Positions 10,795 to 22,566 of a DNA stretch of 64,000 nucleotides are shown here, in pieces. Origin of the DNA: Takakia lepidozioides (taxonomy: Eukaryota; Streptophyta; Takakiopsida; Takakiales; Takakiaceae); the NCBI GenBank assembly GCA_030704615.1, contig CM060731.1, positions 60,182,756-60,246,755 of the forward strand. Reading direction: 5' to 3'. Within the stretch, counting starts at the first letter, position 1. The number at the start of each line of letters is the position of its first letter. The notes under the pieces are model-generated. The model ran no database searches. It was not told where the DNA came from and saw only the letters and a program-made list of their open reading frames with translations. The position numbers and the translations under genes are program-made.

Positions 10795-11656
10795 GATCAG
10801 CCGGATGTGGTACCTAGGGACGTTCGAGATGAGATACCATCATTTATGCTTCGATAGGGATAAAAAACAAAGGTGTACTAATATATGTATATAATTCCGT
10901 AATATATTTATTTCGATTTTAATTCAATGAAATTATAATTATATAACAAATTTAGCACATTCAATTCATTGTAAAAAAGAAAATACATAAAAACTTCATG
11001 AAAATTGTACTTTCTTGAATGTGTAATCAAACTGAATTTTTGAAAAATACACTCTAAGGAAATAATTAAGCTATCCATCCACTGGTGACCCATCAAAGCA
11101 CACAACGGATCTACCCGATCTATCCTCCAATCCTAGATTTTAGTTTATCATGGATCCAAGCTGACGTATTGGCCATTGTAGCCATTCATGGGGTGGTTTT
11201 AGGGACTCCTCGCCTTTCTCTCTCTCCCACCATGGATTGGATTCTCAGATCTGAAACGCATGAGGCTGGAAGGATCAATCGACCAATCCACCCCCTTTAA
11301 CACCTCACATAGTCTTCACTCAACCTCTTTGAGGTTTCTTGCAAAAAGACAACAGTTCTCCTAGCTTAGGTTAGAGCTCTTGCTTCAATGGGAATGAATA
11401 CCACCCCTCTCCAGCTGAGACAATTAGTCAATACCAAAATAGATCAATAATTCACTTCATTTATATCACACTACATGAATATAGTACATATCATACATAT
11501 GTATTTCAATATGATGCCGCTCCCATTTGTTTCTCAAATCACAATGACGAACACAATGAATTTATTTTGTGTTAGTCTTTCTGATTTTGTTGTAGTGTCT
11601 TGGATTTTGAAAGTCAATACGATTGTGATATTTCTTTTGGATTCCCATTTCGTTGT
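10795..11656. other. AT-rich stretch without a gene
   Basis: This is mostly AT-rich sequence with short spurious frames. No coding, RNA or element signature was seen before the TTAA at 11657. Confidence 0.5.
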
Positions 11657-11660
11657 TTAA

Positions 11661-11693
11661 CCCTTCAAGGACGAGGCGACCCGTAATCGGGTC
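11661..11693 (+). repeat. piggyBac-like left terminus with small hairpin
   Basis: The 15-bp terminal repeat is followed at 11678-11693 by GACCCGTAATCGGGTC, a 6-bp stem with a 4-base loop. Such subterminal repeats often help transposase recognise the end. The hairpin is not present at the right end. Confidence 0.7.
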
Positions 11694-12020
11694 AGGTCGA
11701 AATTTCGATTGGATGATAAATGCGCAGATCATGTCGGATGAAACTGATTCCTGAACGAAAAGTGTAGCCCATAAATATTTACAGCCCCCTGTGTTGATCG
11801 CACCCTAAAAAATCTAATCCCCCGCCATCAGGATTTTTTGGAATCTGGAGGGGTACCCAAAATCATGTGGTTTTGGGCCCACCAGCAGGTTGACTGGCAG
11901 ACACGTGGCAGGCAGGATTTGGGGGGGGTTGGGCGTTTGCCGACAGCGGGTGACAGCGGGGGGCTCCATGTCCGCCCGCGCGGACAGCGGCGGACCCCGG
12001 CACGCGCGAAACGCCAGGCA

Positions 12021-12182
12021 CGTGGCCCAATCAGGTGGCAGGTGGTGGGCCGGGAGATTCTCACCCGTGTAGGGTTTAGGTGCGTGGCCCAATCAGGTGG
12101 CAGGTGGTGGGGCGGGAGATTCTCACCCGTGTAGGGTTTAGGTGCGTGGCCCAATCAGGTGGCAGGTGGCGGGGGCGGGAGC
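12021..12182. repeat. 62-bp tandem repeat, about 2.6 copies
   Basis: CGTGGCCCAATCAGGTGGCA starts at 12021, 12083 and 12145, an exact 62-bp period. The units also share GGGAGATTCTCACCCGTGTA, and the third is cut short. It lies in the 5' arm, upstream of the transposase, and could be a subterminal binding array or simple slippage. Confidence 0.85.
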
Positions 12183-12613
12183 TTCTCTCTCGCTCTCTGC
12201 GTTTTGCATATGGCGTGTCCTGAGTGCTACGATTGTCTCCTCGTAATCGAGCTTTTGCTTCGTTCTTTCTTGGTTTTTGCTTCGCTTTGGCTTTGCTGCG
12301 TCGATCTTCTTTTGCCTATGATTGCTTGGTTTCATTTTTTTGGGAGCTCATGTGCCGCTGTTGAGGAGCAGGGGGTGGCTGCGCGTCTATTCTGTTTGCT
12401 TGGATCGTCCTCGACTTTGCCTTTACAGCGGTTCCTTCTCTTTACACCTGCTCATTACCTTCTGTTGGGGCGCATGCGTAGCGACGGCGCTTCACAAGTA
12501 TTGCGCAGCCATCTAACCACTTATGCATTTGCATTTGCTTGATATTGTCTGCCCGCTTTGCTTGATTCTATCTGTGCATTGAATGTTTGTGGTTTGTGGG
12601 TGGCAGGGATTCT

Positions 12614-14900
12614 ATGGCGCCTAAACGCAAGGGATCTGAGCTGCTTGAGCCCCCACCTCCCCCACCCGAGCATGCAGCTGCGGCAGAGGTTATAAGGGTG
12701 TGGGCGCAGGAAGAGCAGCATTGCACTGCAGAGCAATGCAAGGTAATTCTAGGTTGTATTTGTCCTGAGTTTTTGACCTCTTTGCCTCCACCGCCTGCTG
12801 CCAAACGCTGGCCGCGCCATCCTCGTCCTCATAACTTTCGATTTCTTTGGCGAAGGCAAGTGGCTTCTATTCTTGGTTGGAGATAGAGAAGAAAGGAAGG
12901 AGAGAAAGAGGGGTTCAGTGAGGCTGTCAATTCCGTTTTGAGAGAGGATGTCTGGCCTGATGCCGACAGTCAGGGATTTCAAGCAGCGAGCTCGTGCCAA
13001 ACGGCAGATTCCGGCAAGTGTGAGAATGGCTCCCAGGGGTGTGGTGAGGAGAAGGAATGAGGCACACCCGAGTGCTTGTGGGGGTGAGTCCAGTCACAAT
13101 TTTGTTCCTACGTTGACTGTGCAAAGTCCTAAGTGTGCTTTGGGAATGTTGCATCCGAACACCATGCATGTCGTTGGAGTCGTTGGAGTCTCCGGTTCCT
13201 GTTCTGCTCCTGGCGGTGAACACCATGGCCCCCAATCTGAACTTGATGAATTTTTTTTTGATGATGATACTTACGTTGGGGATTCTGCCGACAAGGCAGA
13301 CTAGGACACTGACCTTTTGGAAAAGGAAGATGACGGTGACGAGGCACCAAACCTCGCTTTTGAGCAGCTGTTCTAGCCTAGCTCGTGGGAAAAGTGTGTT
13401 GAAAGTGAATTTGTTAGTGATAGGGAGGCATTCACTGGGCCTCAGCCAGGTCCCTGCCTCCCGGAGATGAAGGGTTCTACTCCAATTTGGTTCTTCTTTT
13501 TGTTTTGGAGACAAAGTGTGTTGGAGAAGGTATGCAGGGAGTCGAATGCATATGCATTAGAGCCTTTGGGTGAGAGCACACGTGGTGGGCCTAGGTGGAA
13601 GCTTTTGACAGTGAGTGAGCTCTGAGCTTGGATTGGCATCTGCATTTTTATGGGGATAAAGAAGCTACCTAAAACCAGATGTTACCGGCAACACTCCGAG
13701 TCTTTTTTCTCATGCCCTATCATCCGCCAGGTCATGACCCGTGACATGTATGAAGCGATACTTCGTTGTTTGCATTTGGTGGACAATGCCATTTTGCACG
13801 ATCGTGGGAGCCCTCGATTTGATAAGCTCGGCAAGATTAGGTGGGCTTGTGATGAGGTAGTTGATAGGTGCAAGAGCCTGTGGAATCTCAATAAGATGTT
13901 GACTGTTGAGGAGGTGATGATCCGTTACAAAGGGAAATACTGTGCGATTAGGATGTATATGCCTAAGAAGCCATGCAAGTGGGGCATCAAGGTGTGGGCG
14001 TTGGCTGACTCGGAGACCAGCTATGTGTATGATTTTCAGGTATACTGTGGAAAAAATGCAGGGGGCCTTGATGGTGAGAGGCTGAAAAGTGGGAAGGTTG
14101 AAGGCTATGATGTGGTGTGTGGGCTTGCCAATGGACTCCATGGTTTGGGGCATGTAATTGTCACTGACAATTACTTCACTTCTGTTCAGCTTTTGTACGA
14201 CTTGGCCAAGCTTGGTACCTGGGCCACTGGCACAATTCGTGTGAACAGAAAAGGCCTCCCTCCCTCCTTGCTATCCAAGAAAAAATCCAAAGACTGCCAA
14301 GCAACTGGTACAAGATGCATGTTTCCAGGGAACTTGCGGTCGTGTTGTGGTGGGACAAAAATGGGGTATTCATGTTGTCATCTGCAGCTAGACCAGCATG
14401 TAGGCCTTCTTCTCCTGTTACTGTGAGACGCTTTGTGGGACAGCAGAGACTCTTGGTGCCATTTGTGCCTGCCCATGTGCAATATCAAACCTATATGCGA
14501 GGGGTAGATGTCAAGACCAGCTCCGGGGAGCATATACTTTGCAGCTGCGCACTAAAAAATGGTGGCATCGTCTCTTTTTCTTCCTGATGGACACAGCCTT
14601 GGTGAATGCATACATCTTGTATTCAGCCCATGCCACAAAGATGGGTCGGAGGCCCATGACGCATTTGGAGTTCAATCTTGTTGTGCCATACACCTTGACA
14701 GCAGGTCAGTGCACTGACAACATGGACAGGAGGGGGGATGGCTCTTGCACCTTTGTGCATCAATGTCTTCACACACCACAACGGCGGTTGTGTGTTGTAT
14801 GCCATGTCCGCACTCACCATTACTGCCATGGATGTGACGGCAGCCATATGTGCCTTGGTTCTTGCTGGAATCATGCACACCGCCACCCAATGAGGTGACT
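12614..14900 (+). pseudogene. piggyBac-family transposase, decayed
   Basis: This is a DDE cut-and-paste transposase. A likely first exon, 12614-12742, opens with MAPKRKGSELLEPPPPPPEH and ends at a GTAATT donor. The main frame from 12948 keeps phase to 14426 but has in-frame stops at 13302, 13374 and 13623. It contains WIGICIFMGIKKLP, YEAILRCLHLVDN, LTVEEVMIRYKGK and VTDNYFTSVQLL. The first catalytic Asp (normally D in the VDE-type motif) reads Glu; the second (TDNYFTS) is present. After about 14320 the frame shifts: MRGVDVKTSSG carries the third Asp, then TKKWWHRLFFFLMDTALVNA follows. A C-terminal Cys/His finger (LCVVCHVRTHHYCHGC to about 14880) is of the piggyBac CRD type. The element could not move on its own product. 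Confidence 0.88.
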
Positions 14901-15869
14901 GCAGATTATGTGGATTCTCTTTGGGCTTGTTGTGTTGGTGGTCTGTTTGTGCATTGTGTTCAATGGGCTGTTGGTGGACTGGCAGGTGTGCTCTTGGCGG
15001 CTGTGGAATGCGTGTGTGGGTGTGTTGGGTGTGTGGCAGGGTGTTGGCGATTGAGGGTGGCATGGGATGTGTTTGGGGCTACTGGCACTAGAAGCATTCG
15101 TGTCATTTACCACTGGGGTAACGACTCATTTTGAGTGGTAAAAGTCAAAAAACCGGGATCGGAAGTTACAAAAGACTAGTTACAACAGACGTGGAAGTTG
15201 GGTCGGACATCCAATGATTGGAGTGGTAAAGGATGCAGCCGTGCGAACAACTGCTCAGCGATTATTGCGATTAATGTTGAAGAACCACGTGGCGTAACCA
15301 GGCGGGCCGCCCGTGTGTTTGACCTTTTGGGCTGACTTTGACTTTTCCCTCCGAATGAGTGGACGCGGACGCCAACGTGGCGGCGCCACGGCGAGCAGCA
15401 CTGCTGCCATGTGGCCATGGGCCCGGGGCGCCACGTGGTAGTTGACCACATAACTTGCAGTGCTACATGCTTCAGTGGCAACTGCGACTGCGGAAGTCGG
15501 CGCAACCATTGATTTACTACTTTAAATGAAGTGCTCAAAATTACGTGAACAATCACTCATAGTGGTTGATGCTTTGAAGTTTTGGTGTTTGTAATGAGCC
15601 GACTAGTACATACGCATGTAATGCCATACAAGAGAACTAATCATGTCATTGGAAATGCGAAAACAATGAAAGATATGCCATGAAATAAAACAAAATAAAA
15701 ATAAAATGAAATGAAACAAATGGTACTTTATTACATCTACGGAAAGCTCAAAGAGCTTACGATACAAAATGAAAAAACCAAAGTAAAAAAGCAGCCCAAA
15801 GCTACTACTGCTTTGGGGATTGCCTAAGGGTCAAGGCCTTATGCAGGTAAGCTGCCAAGCAATTGTGAT
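14901..15869. other. G/T-rich spacer, no gene
   Basis: This lies between the transposase remnant and the first PPR-associated repeat. It holds G/T-rich runs (14930-15080) and AT-rich sequence (15640-15780). No coding signal was found. The boundary between the original piggyBac body and the inserted PPR block is probably here, but no clean junction was seen. Confidence 0.45.
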
Positions 15870-18480
15870 CCTCATAATGTAAGGCTTAGTGACAGATTGA
15901 GTCCCACGGAATAGACCATCTACCCATGCAGGTTTCTTGTAGCTATTGATCTACAGGGAATCATAGGTAATCTTGTGCTTGAAATCTGGCCCTCTCCAAT
16001 GAATCTGGACCCTCACTCTCTTTGCTCCTTCAGCTACACATGCCTCTGCACGAATCATGCATTCATCTTTGCCTCGCTACTAGTAGCTGACAATGATAGC
16101 CTAGATTTATTCTAGGAAACATCCAACTCAGCTTCTCACACTAGTTCTTATGCTGAATGCGTCTACTTGTCGCGGCCCTTTGCCTTGAGGGCAGGGGGTT
16201 GGGACACATGAGGGGCTGCCCCTGTGGTGGGGGCAGCGGCAACGATAGGTATGGGGGGCTGAAGCACCCTTGAGTGCCCAAGGCACTCAAGGAGGCAGAG
16301 GCGCTCACTAGGTGGAGCCCCGCACACCGGGTTGCGGTGGGGGTGGCTCCACAAGGGGTGGTGGTAGCTTAGCGGGACTTAGTGGGGGTGGCATAGGACT
16401 CACCATGGGGGCGGAGACCTCGTGGTGGGAGTCGTGGGGAGTCTTGGGACTCATCACGGTCCATAGGGGCCGTGGTGAGTGGGCCAAGACTCACCGCGAC
16501 TCATCACCGGGAGTCAAGGGTTTTCGTGGTGGTTCGCCATAAAATGGCATGGCTGGTTGTGAAACCCCCGCGGACAGCTACAGAAGTATATATAAGGGGA
16601 GTAGCGACCCCGAGAACGGTGCAAGCCCGTTGGTGACCAAAAACTAGTGAGTAAGCGAGCAAGCCGGAAAGCGACCAAAGAGTGGGGAGCTGTTCCGGAC
16701 TGCCACCTACCAAAGGGAATTCCACTAGGCCCAAATAGGTGGAGGGTTTAGTGGGAGAGCGAAGGGGGACCATTATGTCCCGGTGAGCAGCCGAAGCTCC
16801 AAGTTGGCCCGGCGGCCAGGTTGGGAGTCAGGCGCGCGCATCAAAGCGAGTAACTATGACTTGAAGGGGAGCTTACCGAGGTGAGGTGCGCGACACTACT
16901 AGTCTATGAAATGTAACAGACATTCACATTTTTGCCTTGGTTGTCCCATCATTGACTGGGGCAGAATAGTATTCATTCCACAACTCCTCTTCATCTCTAT
17001 TACTTGTTTTTTGATACTTTCATGTTGTCACATTGGCAGTATCATGTCAAAGTCACTCCAAACTAGATTCACTCAACCAGCTAACTTGTAGAATTCAACA
17101 TGGAAATTTAGGGCCGATTCTGATTAGAGGGAAAAACAAGGTGAAATGTGTTGAATAAGATGCATTCATTAGCAGTGTCTGATTTTATAAATTGTGCTGC
17201 TGCTGCCAGTTGACCATCTACCCATGCAGGTTTGTTGTAGCTATAGAGTCAATCTGGAGCTTGAAGCCCGGTGAATCTGCACCCACACTCTACCCCTGCT
17301 CCTTCAACTATCTATGCCTCAGCACAAATCATGCGTATATCATTGTCTTGCTACTAACAGCTGATGATGACAGCCTAGATTTGTTCTTACACCCCAACCC
17401 TATTTGGAAAAACAGGCTGAAATGTGTTGAGGAAGGTGTCTTCATTAGTAGCACCTCATTCTATCAATTGTGTTGCCGCTACCGTTTCCACTTGCAACAA
17501 TTGACCATCTACTCCAGCTGATTTCTTTTAGCTATTGATCCCTCAGCCTGAACCTGAACATGAATCTGGACCTCTATCCCTGGTCCCTCAGCTATCTCTG
17601 CCCGTGTACAGATCATGAATACATCGCTCGGTCTTGCTGCTAGCAGCTGACAGTGACGGCGTGAAGAAAACACCCCAACCTAGGACTTAACAGTAGTTCC
17701 AATTCTGAATTGCAACAACTTCTCTCTGTAGTCGAACAAGCACTCACCTTTTTGTCTCCATTGTCCCCCCACTGACTGCTTCGGAAAGTGTTCATCCCAA
17801 AGCTTCTCTTCATCTTGTTATCTGTTTTTGGGTACTTTCCTGCTGCCACATCAGCAATAACTGGTCAAAGTCACTCCAAACCACCCCACATCCACCCAAC
17901 GAGCTAACTTAAAGCAATATGCAAATTCAGGGCTGGGTCTGATGAGAAGGCAAAATAGGCTGAAATAGGTCGAAGAAGAAGGTGCCCTCACCACATTGTC
18001 CTCGACCTTGTGTCATGACCCATGGAGGATTTGACTGACCATGCACCCAAGAGGACCTCTTGTGTGTGCGAGGTGTGTGCTGCTTCCACAGGGAATTGTA
18101 GGCGATCTGGAGCTTGAAATCCGGCCCTCTTGGATGAATCTGGACCCACACTGCTCCCTGCTCCTTCAGCTATCCATGCCTCTGCACAAATCATGCATAC
18201 ATCCTTGCCTTGATGCTAGCAGCTGACAATAACACTCTAGAATTGTTCCAGCAAACACCCCAACCATACTTATCACACTAGTTCTTATGCTGATTTGCGT
18301 CTGCTTCCAACAGGCATTCACCTTTTTGCCTGGATTGTTCCACCATTGACTGGGGTCCGAACCGTATTCATTCCAGAGCTTCTCCACATCTCTATTATCT
18401 GTTTTTTGATACCAATCTATCGACCACATTGGCAGTAATATGTCAAAATCACTCCAACACCACCATAGATCCACCAACGA
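15870..18480 (-). repeat. PPR-associated upstream repeat, four copies
   Basis: Four diverged copies of a roughly 300-400 bp unit occur here, with two more near 19380-19800 and 23770-24000. Marker phrases on the plus strand are CTTCAGCTATCCATGCCTCT and ACAAATCATGCATAC; they occur near 16028, 17301, 17583, 18161, 19481 and 23887. Each copy sits downstream in plus coordinates of, or between, minus-strand PPR starts, so the unit looks like a PPR gene's 5' leader or promoter that was duplicated along with it. The reading frames in it are broken. One copy is interrupted by the solo LTR. Confidence 0.6.
16168..16895. mobile_element. Solo LTR with 5-bp target duplication
   Basis: The 728-bp block begins TGTCGCG and ends CGCGACA, a TG...CA terminus with a 7-bp inverted repeat. 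It is flanked by CTACT on both sides (16163-16167 and 16896-16900), a 5-bp target duplication. TATATATAAGG at about 16587 looks like an LTR TATA box. No internal retrotransposon DNA is present, so recombination between two LTRs is the simplest origin. The flanking PPR-associated repeat is continuous across it. Confidence 0.88.
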
Positions 18481-18628
18481 GCTAACTTGTAGAATTCAAC
18501 ATGAAAATTTAGGGACGACTCTGATAGCAGGCGAAAACAGGTGAAATATGTTGAAGAATGTACCTTCATTAGCAGTGGGCCTTGTTCTATCAATTGTGCT
18601 GCTGCCATTGTTGTTTCCAGTTGACCAT

Positions 18629-19411
18629 CTACCATTGTGCTATTGAAGAAGGTGCCCCCCCTTCCCCCATCATTTGACCATAGGTCTCCAAAGCCTCCAT
18701 ACCATGTCCCTGCTGTGCATACCCTGCAAGCATCGCGTTCGATGACACCACATTTGGTTTAGCCATAGTGTTGAAAACTCCATTTGCATCCTGAATGCAC
18801 CCACATTTGGCATAGACGTCCACCAGAGGAGTGTTCAGGATGACATCTGGTACAATTCCAGCTTTGACGATGTCACCATGGACCTCTTTCCCCTTTTCCA
18901 GAGGTCCCAGGCTTGCACACGCATTACAAACATGCGGAAGCGTGATGTAGTTGGGCTTCACCCCTTTGCGCAACATTTGCTCATAGGTCGCCAAAGCATT
19001 CCTACCACACCCATGTTTGGTAAATCCTGCCAACATTATATTCCACATGATCAAAGATCGCTGAGGCATTCTGTAGAAATCTTGGCGAGCATCCATGATG
19101 CTCCCGCACTTAACATACATGTTGACAAGGGTGTTGAGTAGAAAAAACATTTGGCATGAATCCACTTTGGATAATGTGAGTGTGCACCTGATTCCAGCTT
19201 CTAGACCTAGAACCTTCGTCAGTCTGCCTGCCTCACAAAGCATCTTCACATGCCCCGTAGAAAAGGCATTGTGGACTCCCTCTCTTGATTCTCTTTCAAA
19301 AGTTGCAGTCATGGTTGAGGACGTGCCTGATTTTATCAACTGTGCCGCTGCAGCTATTGCCTTTAGTTGACCATCTACCCATTTAGGTTTCTTGTAGCTA
19401 TTGATCCACAT
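18629..19411 (-). pseudogene. PLS-type PPR protein fragment
   Basis: This is a 260-codon open stretch, the longest PPR frame on the minus strand. It begins at the N-terminal region (WINSYKKPKWVDGQLKA) and runs through helical PPR motifs: NTLVNMYVKCGSIMDA, LEKGKEVHGDIVKAGIVPDV, VDVYAKCGCIQDANGVF and AMLAGYAQQGHGMEALETY. PLS-class PPR proteins bind organelle RNA and guide editing or processing. The frame loses phase at the repeat following YAQQG and has no E/DYW tail. It appears to be an eroded gene copy, not a complete protein. Confidence 0.75.
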
Positions 19412-19617
19412 GAATCACAGGTAATCTGGAGCTTGAAGTCCGGCCCTCTTGGATGAATCTGGACCCACACTCTATCCCTTCTCCTTCAGCTATCCATGCC
19501 TCTGCACAAATCATGCATTCATCTTTGCCCTTGCTGCTAGCAGCTGACAATGACAACCTAGGAAACACCCAATCACACTAGTTCCTATGCTGAATTGCGT
19601 CTGCTACTCTCTATCAT

Positions 19618-20389
19618 CTAATAGGCATTCAACTTTTTGCCTCGGTTGTTCCACCATTCACTGGGGTCAACAAAGTATTCATTCCACACCTTCTCCTCAT
19701 CTCTGTTATCTGTTTTGGATACTTTCCTGCTGCCACATCGGCAGTTACTTGTCATAGTCATTCCAAACCACCACAGATCCACCCAACGAGCTAACTTACA
19801 GAATTCAATATGCATTTCATGGCCAAGTCTGATGAGAGGGCAAAACAGGCTGAAATAGGTCGAAGAAGGAGGTGCCCTCACCACATTCTCCAAGGCCTCC
19901 ATACCACGCCCCTGTTGTGCACACCCTGCAAGCATCGTGTTCCACGTGATGAAAGATCGTTGAGGCATTCTGTTGAACACTTGGTGAGCATCCATGATGC
20001 TCCCGCACATAACATACATGTTGACAAGGGTGTTGAGTAGAAAAATATTTAGCGTGCACTTTGGATAATGTGAGTGTGCACTTGCTTTCTAGCTTCACTT
20101 GGCCTTTCATCTTGATGCACTTATGCAAGAGACAGACATACGTATCTGAATCTGCTGAAATGCCTCCTTGGTTTAAAGTCAGTAGAGCATCTTTCAGTCT
20201 GCCTGCCTCACAAAGCATCTTCACATGCACATAAGTGCCAGAAGAGGCATTGTGGACTCCCTCTCTTGATCCTCTTCCAGAAGTTGTGGTCATGGTTGAG
20301 GTGCCTGACTTTATCAACTGTGCCGCTGCAGCTATTGCCTTTGGCGATGCAACCATGCACCTCTTTGCATCTGGTAATCTGACAGGCAT
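19618..20389 (-). pseudogene. Second PPR N-terminal copy, frameshifted
   Basis: The same leader and first PPR motifs as in 18629-19411 recur: AIAAAAQLIKSGTSTMT, an SDTYVCLLHKCIKMKG motif and a MYVMCGSIMDAHQVFNRMPQ motif. The motifs are spread over two frames (19817-20389, then 19618-20019), so the copy is broken by at least one indel. The unit is a tandem duplicate of the neighbouring PPR fragment. Confidence 0.7.
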
Positions 20390-22566
20390 TCACCTTGGGT
20401 ACAATTCCAGCTTTGAAGATGTCGCCATGTGGACCTCTTTCCCCTTTTCCAAAGCTGCTAGGGCAGTGTTCAGATTGACATTTGGTACAATTCCAACTTT
20501 GATGATATCCCCATGCACCTCTTTGCCCTTCTCCAGGCCCGCTGCTAGGCTTGCACAAGCATTGCAAATGCACACAAACATGATATGTTTCCATTGCTCA
20601 TAGGTCTCCAAAGCCTCCATTCCACATCCCTGTTGTGCATACCCTGCAAGCACATCATATCGCACTCCACGATGCCACATGTCGTTCAGCCATAGTGTCG
20701 AACACTCTCTTTGCATCCTAGATGCACCCACACTTTGCAAACATGTTCACCAGGGTATTGTTCATAATGTCATCTGGTACAATTCCAGCTCTGAAGATGT
20801 CGCCATGCACATCTTTCCCCATTTCCAAAGCTGCCAGGGCAGTGTTTAGATTGACATTTGGCACGGTTCCAGCTTTGATGATATCCCCATGTACCTCTTG
20901 CCCTTCTCCAGGACTGCCAGGCTTGCACGCACATTGCAAATGCACACAAACATGATGTGCTTCCCCCATCATTTGCTCATAGCTCTCCAAAGCCTCCATC
21001 CCACGTCCCTGCCGTGCATACCATGCAAGCATCGCACTCCACGACACCACATCTCGGTCAGCCATAGTGTCGAACACTCCCTTTGCATCCTAGATGCACC
21101 CACATTTTGCAAACATGTTCACCACGGTATTGTTCATAATGTCATCTGGTACAATTCTAGCTCTGAAGATGTCGCCATGCACATCTTTCCCCATTTCCAA
21201 AGCTGCCAGGGCAGTGTTTAGATTGACATTTGGCACGGTTCCAGCTTTGATGATATCCCCATGTACCTCTTGCCCTTCTCCAGGACTGCCAGGCTTGCAC
21301 GCACATTGCAAATGCACACAAACATGATGTGCTTCCCCCATCATTTGCTCATAGCTCTCCAAAGCCTCCATCCCACGTCCCTGCCGTGCATACCATGCAA
21401 GCATCGCACTCCACGACACCACATCTCGGTCAGCCATAGTGTCGAACACTCCCTTTGCATCCTAGATGCACCCACATTTTGCAAACATGTTCACCACGGT
21501 ATTGTTCATAATGTCATCTGGTACAATTCTAGCTCTGAAGATGTCGCCATGCACATCTTTCCCCATTTCCAAAGCTGCCAGGGCAGTGTTTAGATTGACA
21601 TTTGGCACAATTCCAGCTTTGATGATATCCCCATGCACCTCGTGCCCTTCTCCAGGGCTGCCAGGCTTGCACGCACATTGCAAATGCACACAAACATGAT
21701 GTGCTTCCCCCATCATTTGCTCATAGCTCTCCAAAGCCTCCATCCCACGTCCCTGCCATGCATACCATGCAAGCATCACACTCCACAACACCACATCTCG
21801 TTCAGCCATAGTGTCGAACACTCCCTTTGCATCCTAGATGCACCCACATTTTACAAACATGTTCACCAAGGTTTTGTTCAGAATGACATCTGGTACAATT
21901 CCAACTCTGAAGATGTCGCAATGGACCTCTTTCCCCTTTTCCAAAGCTGCCAGGGCAGTGTTCAGATTGACATTTGGCACAATTCCAGCTTTGATGATAT
22001 CCCCATGCACCTCTTGCCCTTCTCCAGGCAGGCTGCCAGGCTTGCACGCACATTGCAAATGCACACAAACATGATGTGCTTCCCCCATCATTTGCTCATA
22101 GCTCTCCAAAGCCTCCATCCCACGTACTTGTCGTGCATACCCTACAAGCATCGCACTCCACGACACCACATCTTGTTCAGCCATAGTGTCGAACACTCCC
22201 TTTGCATCCTAGATGCATCCACATTTTGCAAACATGTTCACCAGGGTATGGTTCAGAATGACATCTGGTACAATTCCAACTCTGAAGATGTCGCCATGGA
22301 CCTCTTTCCCCTTTTCCAGTGTTCAGATTGACATTTGGCACAATTCCAGCTTTGATGATATCCCCATGCACCTCTTGCCCTTCTCCAGGGCTGCCAGGCT
22401 TGCACAAGCATTGCAAATGCACACAAACATGATGTGCTTCCCCCATCCTTTGCTCATAGGTCTCCAAAGCCTCCATCCCACGTCCCTGCCCGTGCATACC
22501 ATGCAAGCATCGCACTCCACGACACCACATCTCGTTCAGCCATAGTGTCGAACGCTCCATTTGCAT
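20390..22566 (-). repeat. 372-bp tandem array of PPR modules with a shared stop codon
   Basis: Near-identical units repeat with a 372-bp period: 20718-21077, 21090-21449 and 21462-21821 encode almost the same 119 residues, and more diverged copies extend to 22566. Each encodes PPR motifs (DVVSWSAMLAWYARQGRGME, NTLVNMFAKCGCI) with a compressed middle part. At the junction GCI-x-DAKGVFDTMA all six array copies have TAG (rc of CTA at about 20709, 21089, 21461, 21833, 22208 and 22570). The non-array copies at 18790 and 23130 still encode Gln or Glu there. The array therefore amplified after the nonsense mutation. It cannot encode a continuous PPR protein. Confidence 0.88.

Noticed and set aside
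11814-12154. Overlapping frames with a repeated HAPKPYTGENL-type peptide
   Set aside because: These are translations of the 62-bp tandem repeat, not a gene.
20722-22331. Plus-strand frames across the PPR array (e.g. 232 codons)
   Set aside because: They are antisense shadows of the minus-strand PPR modules, kept open by the repeat structure.
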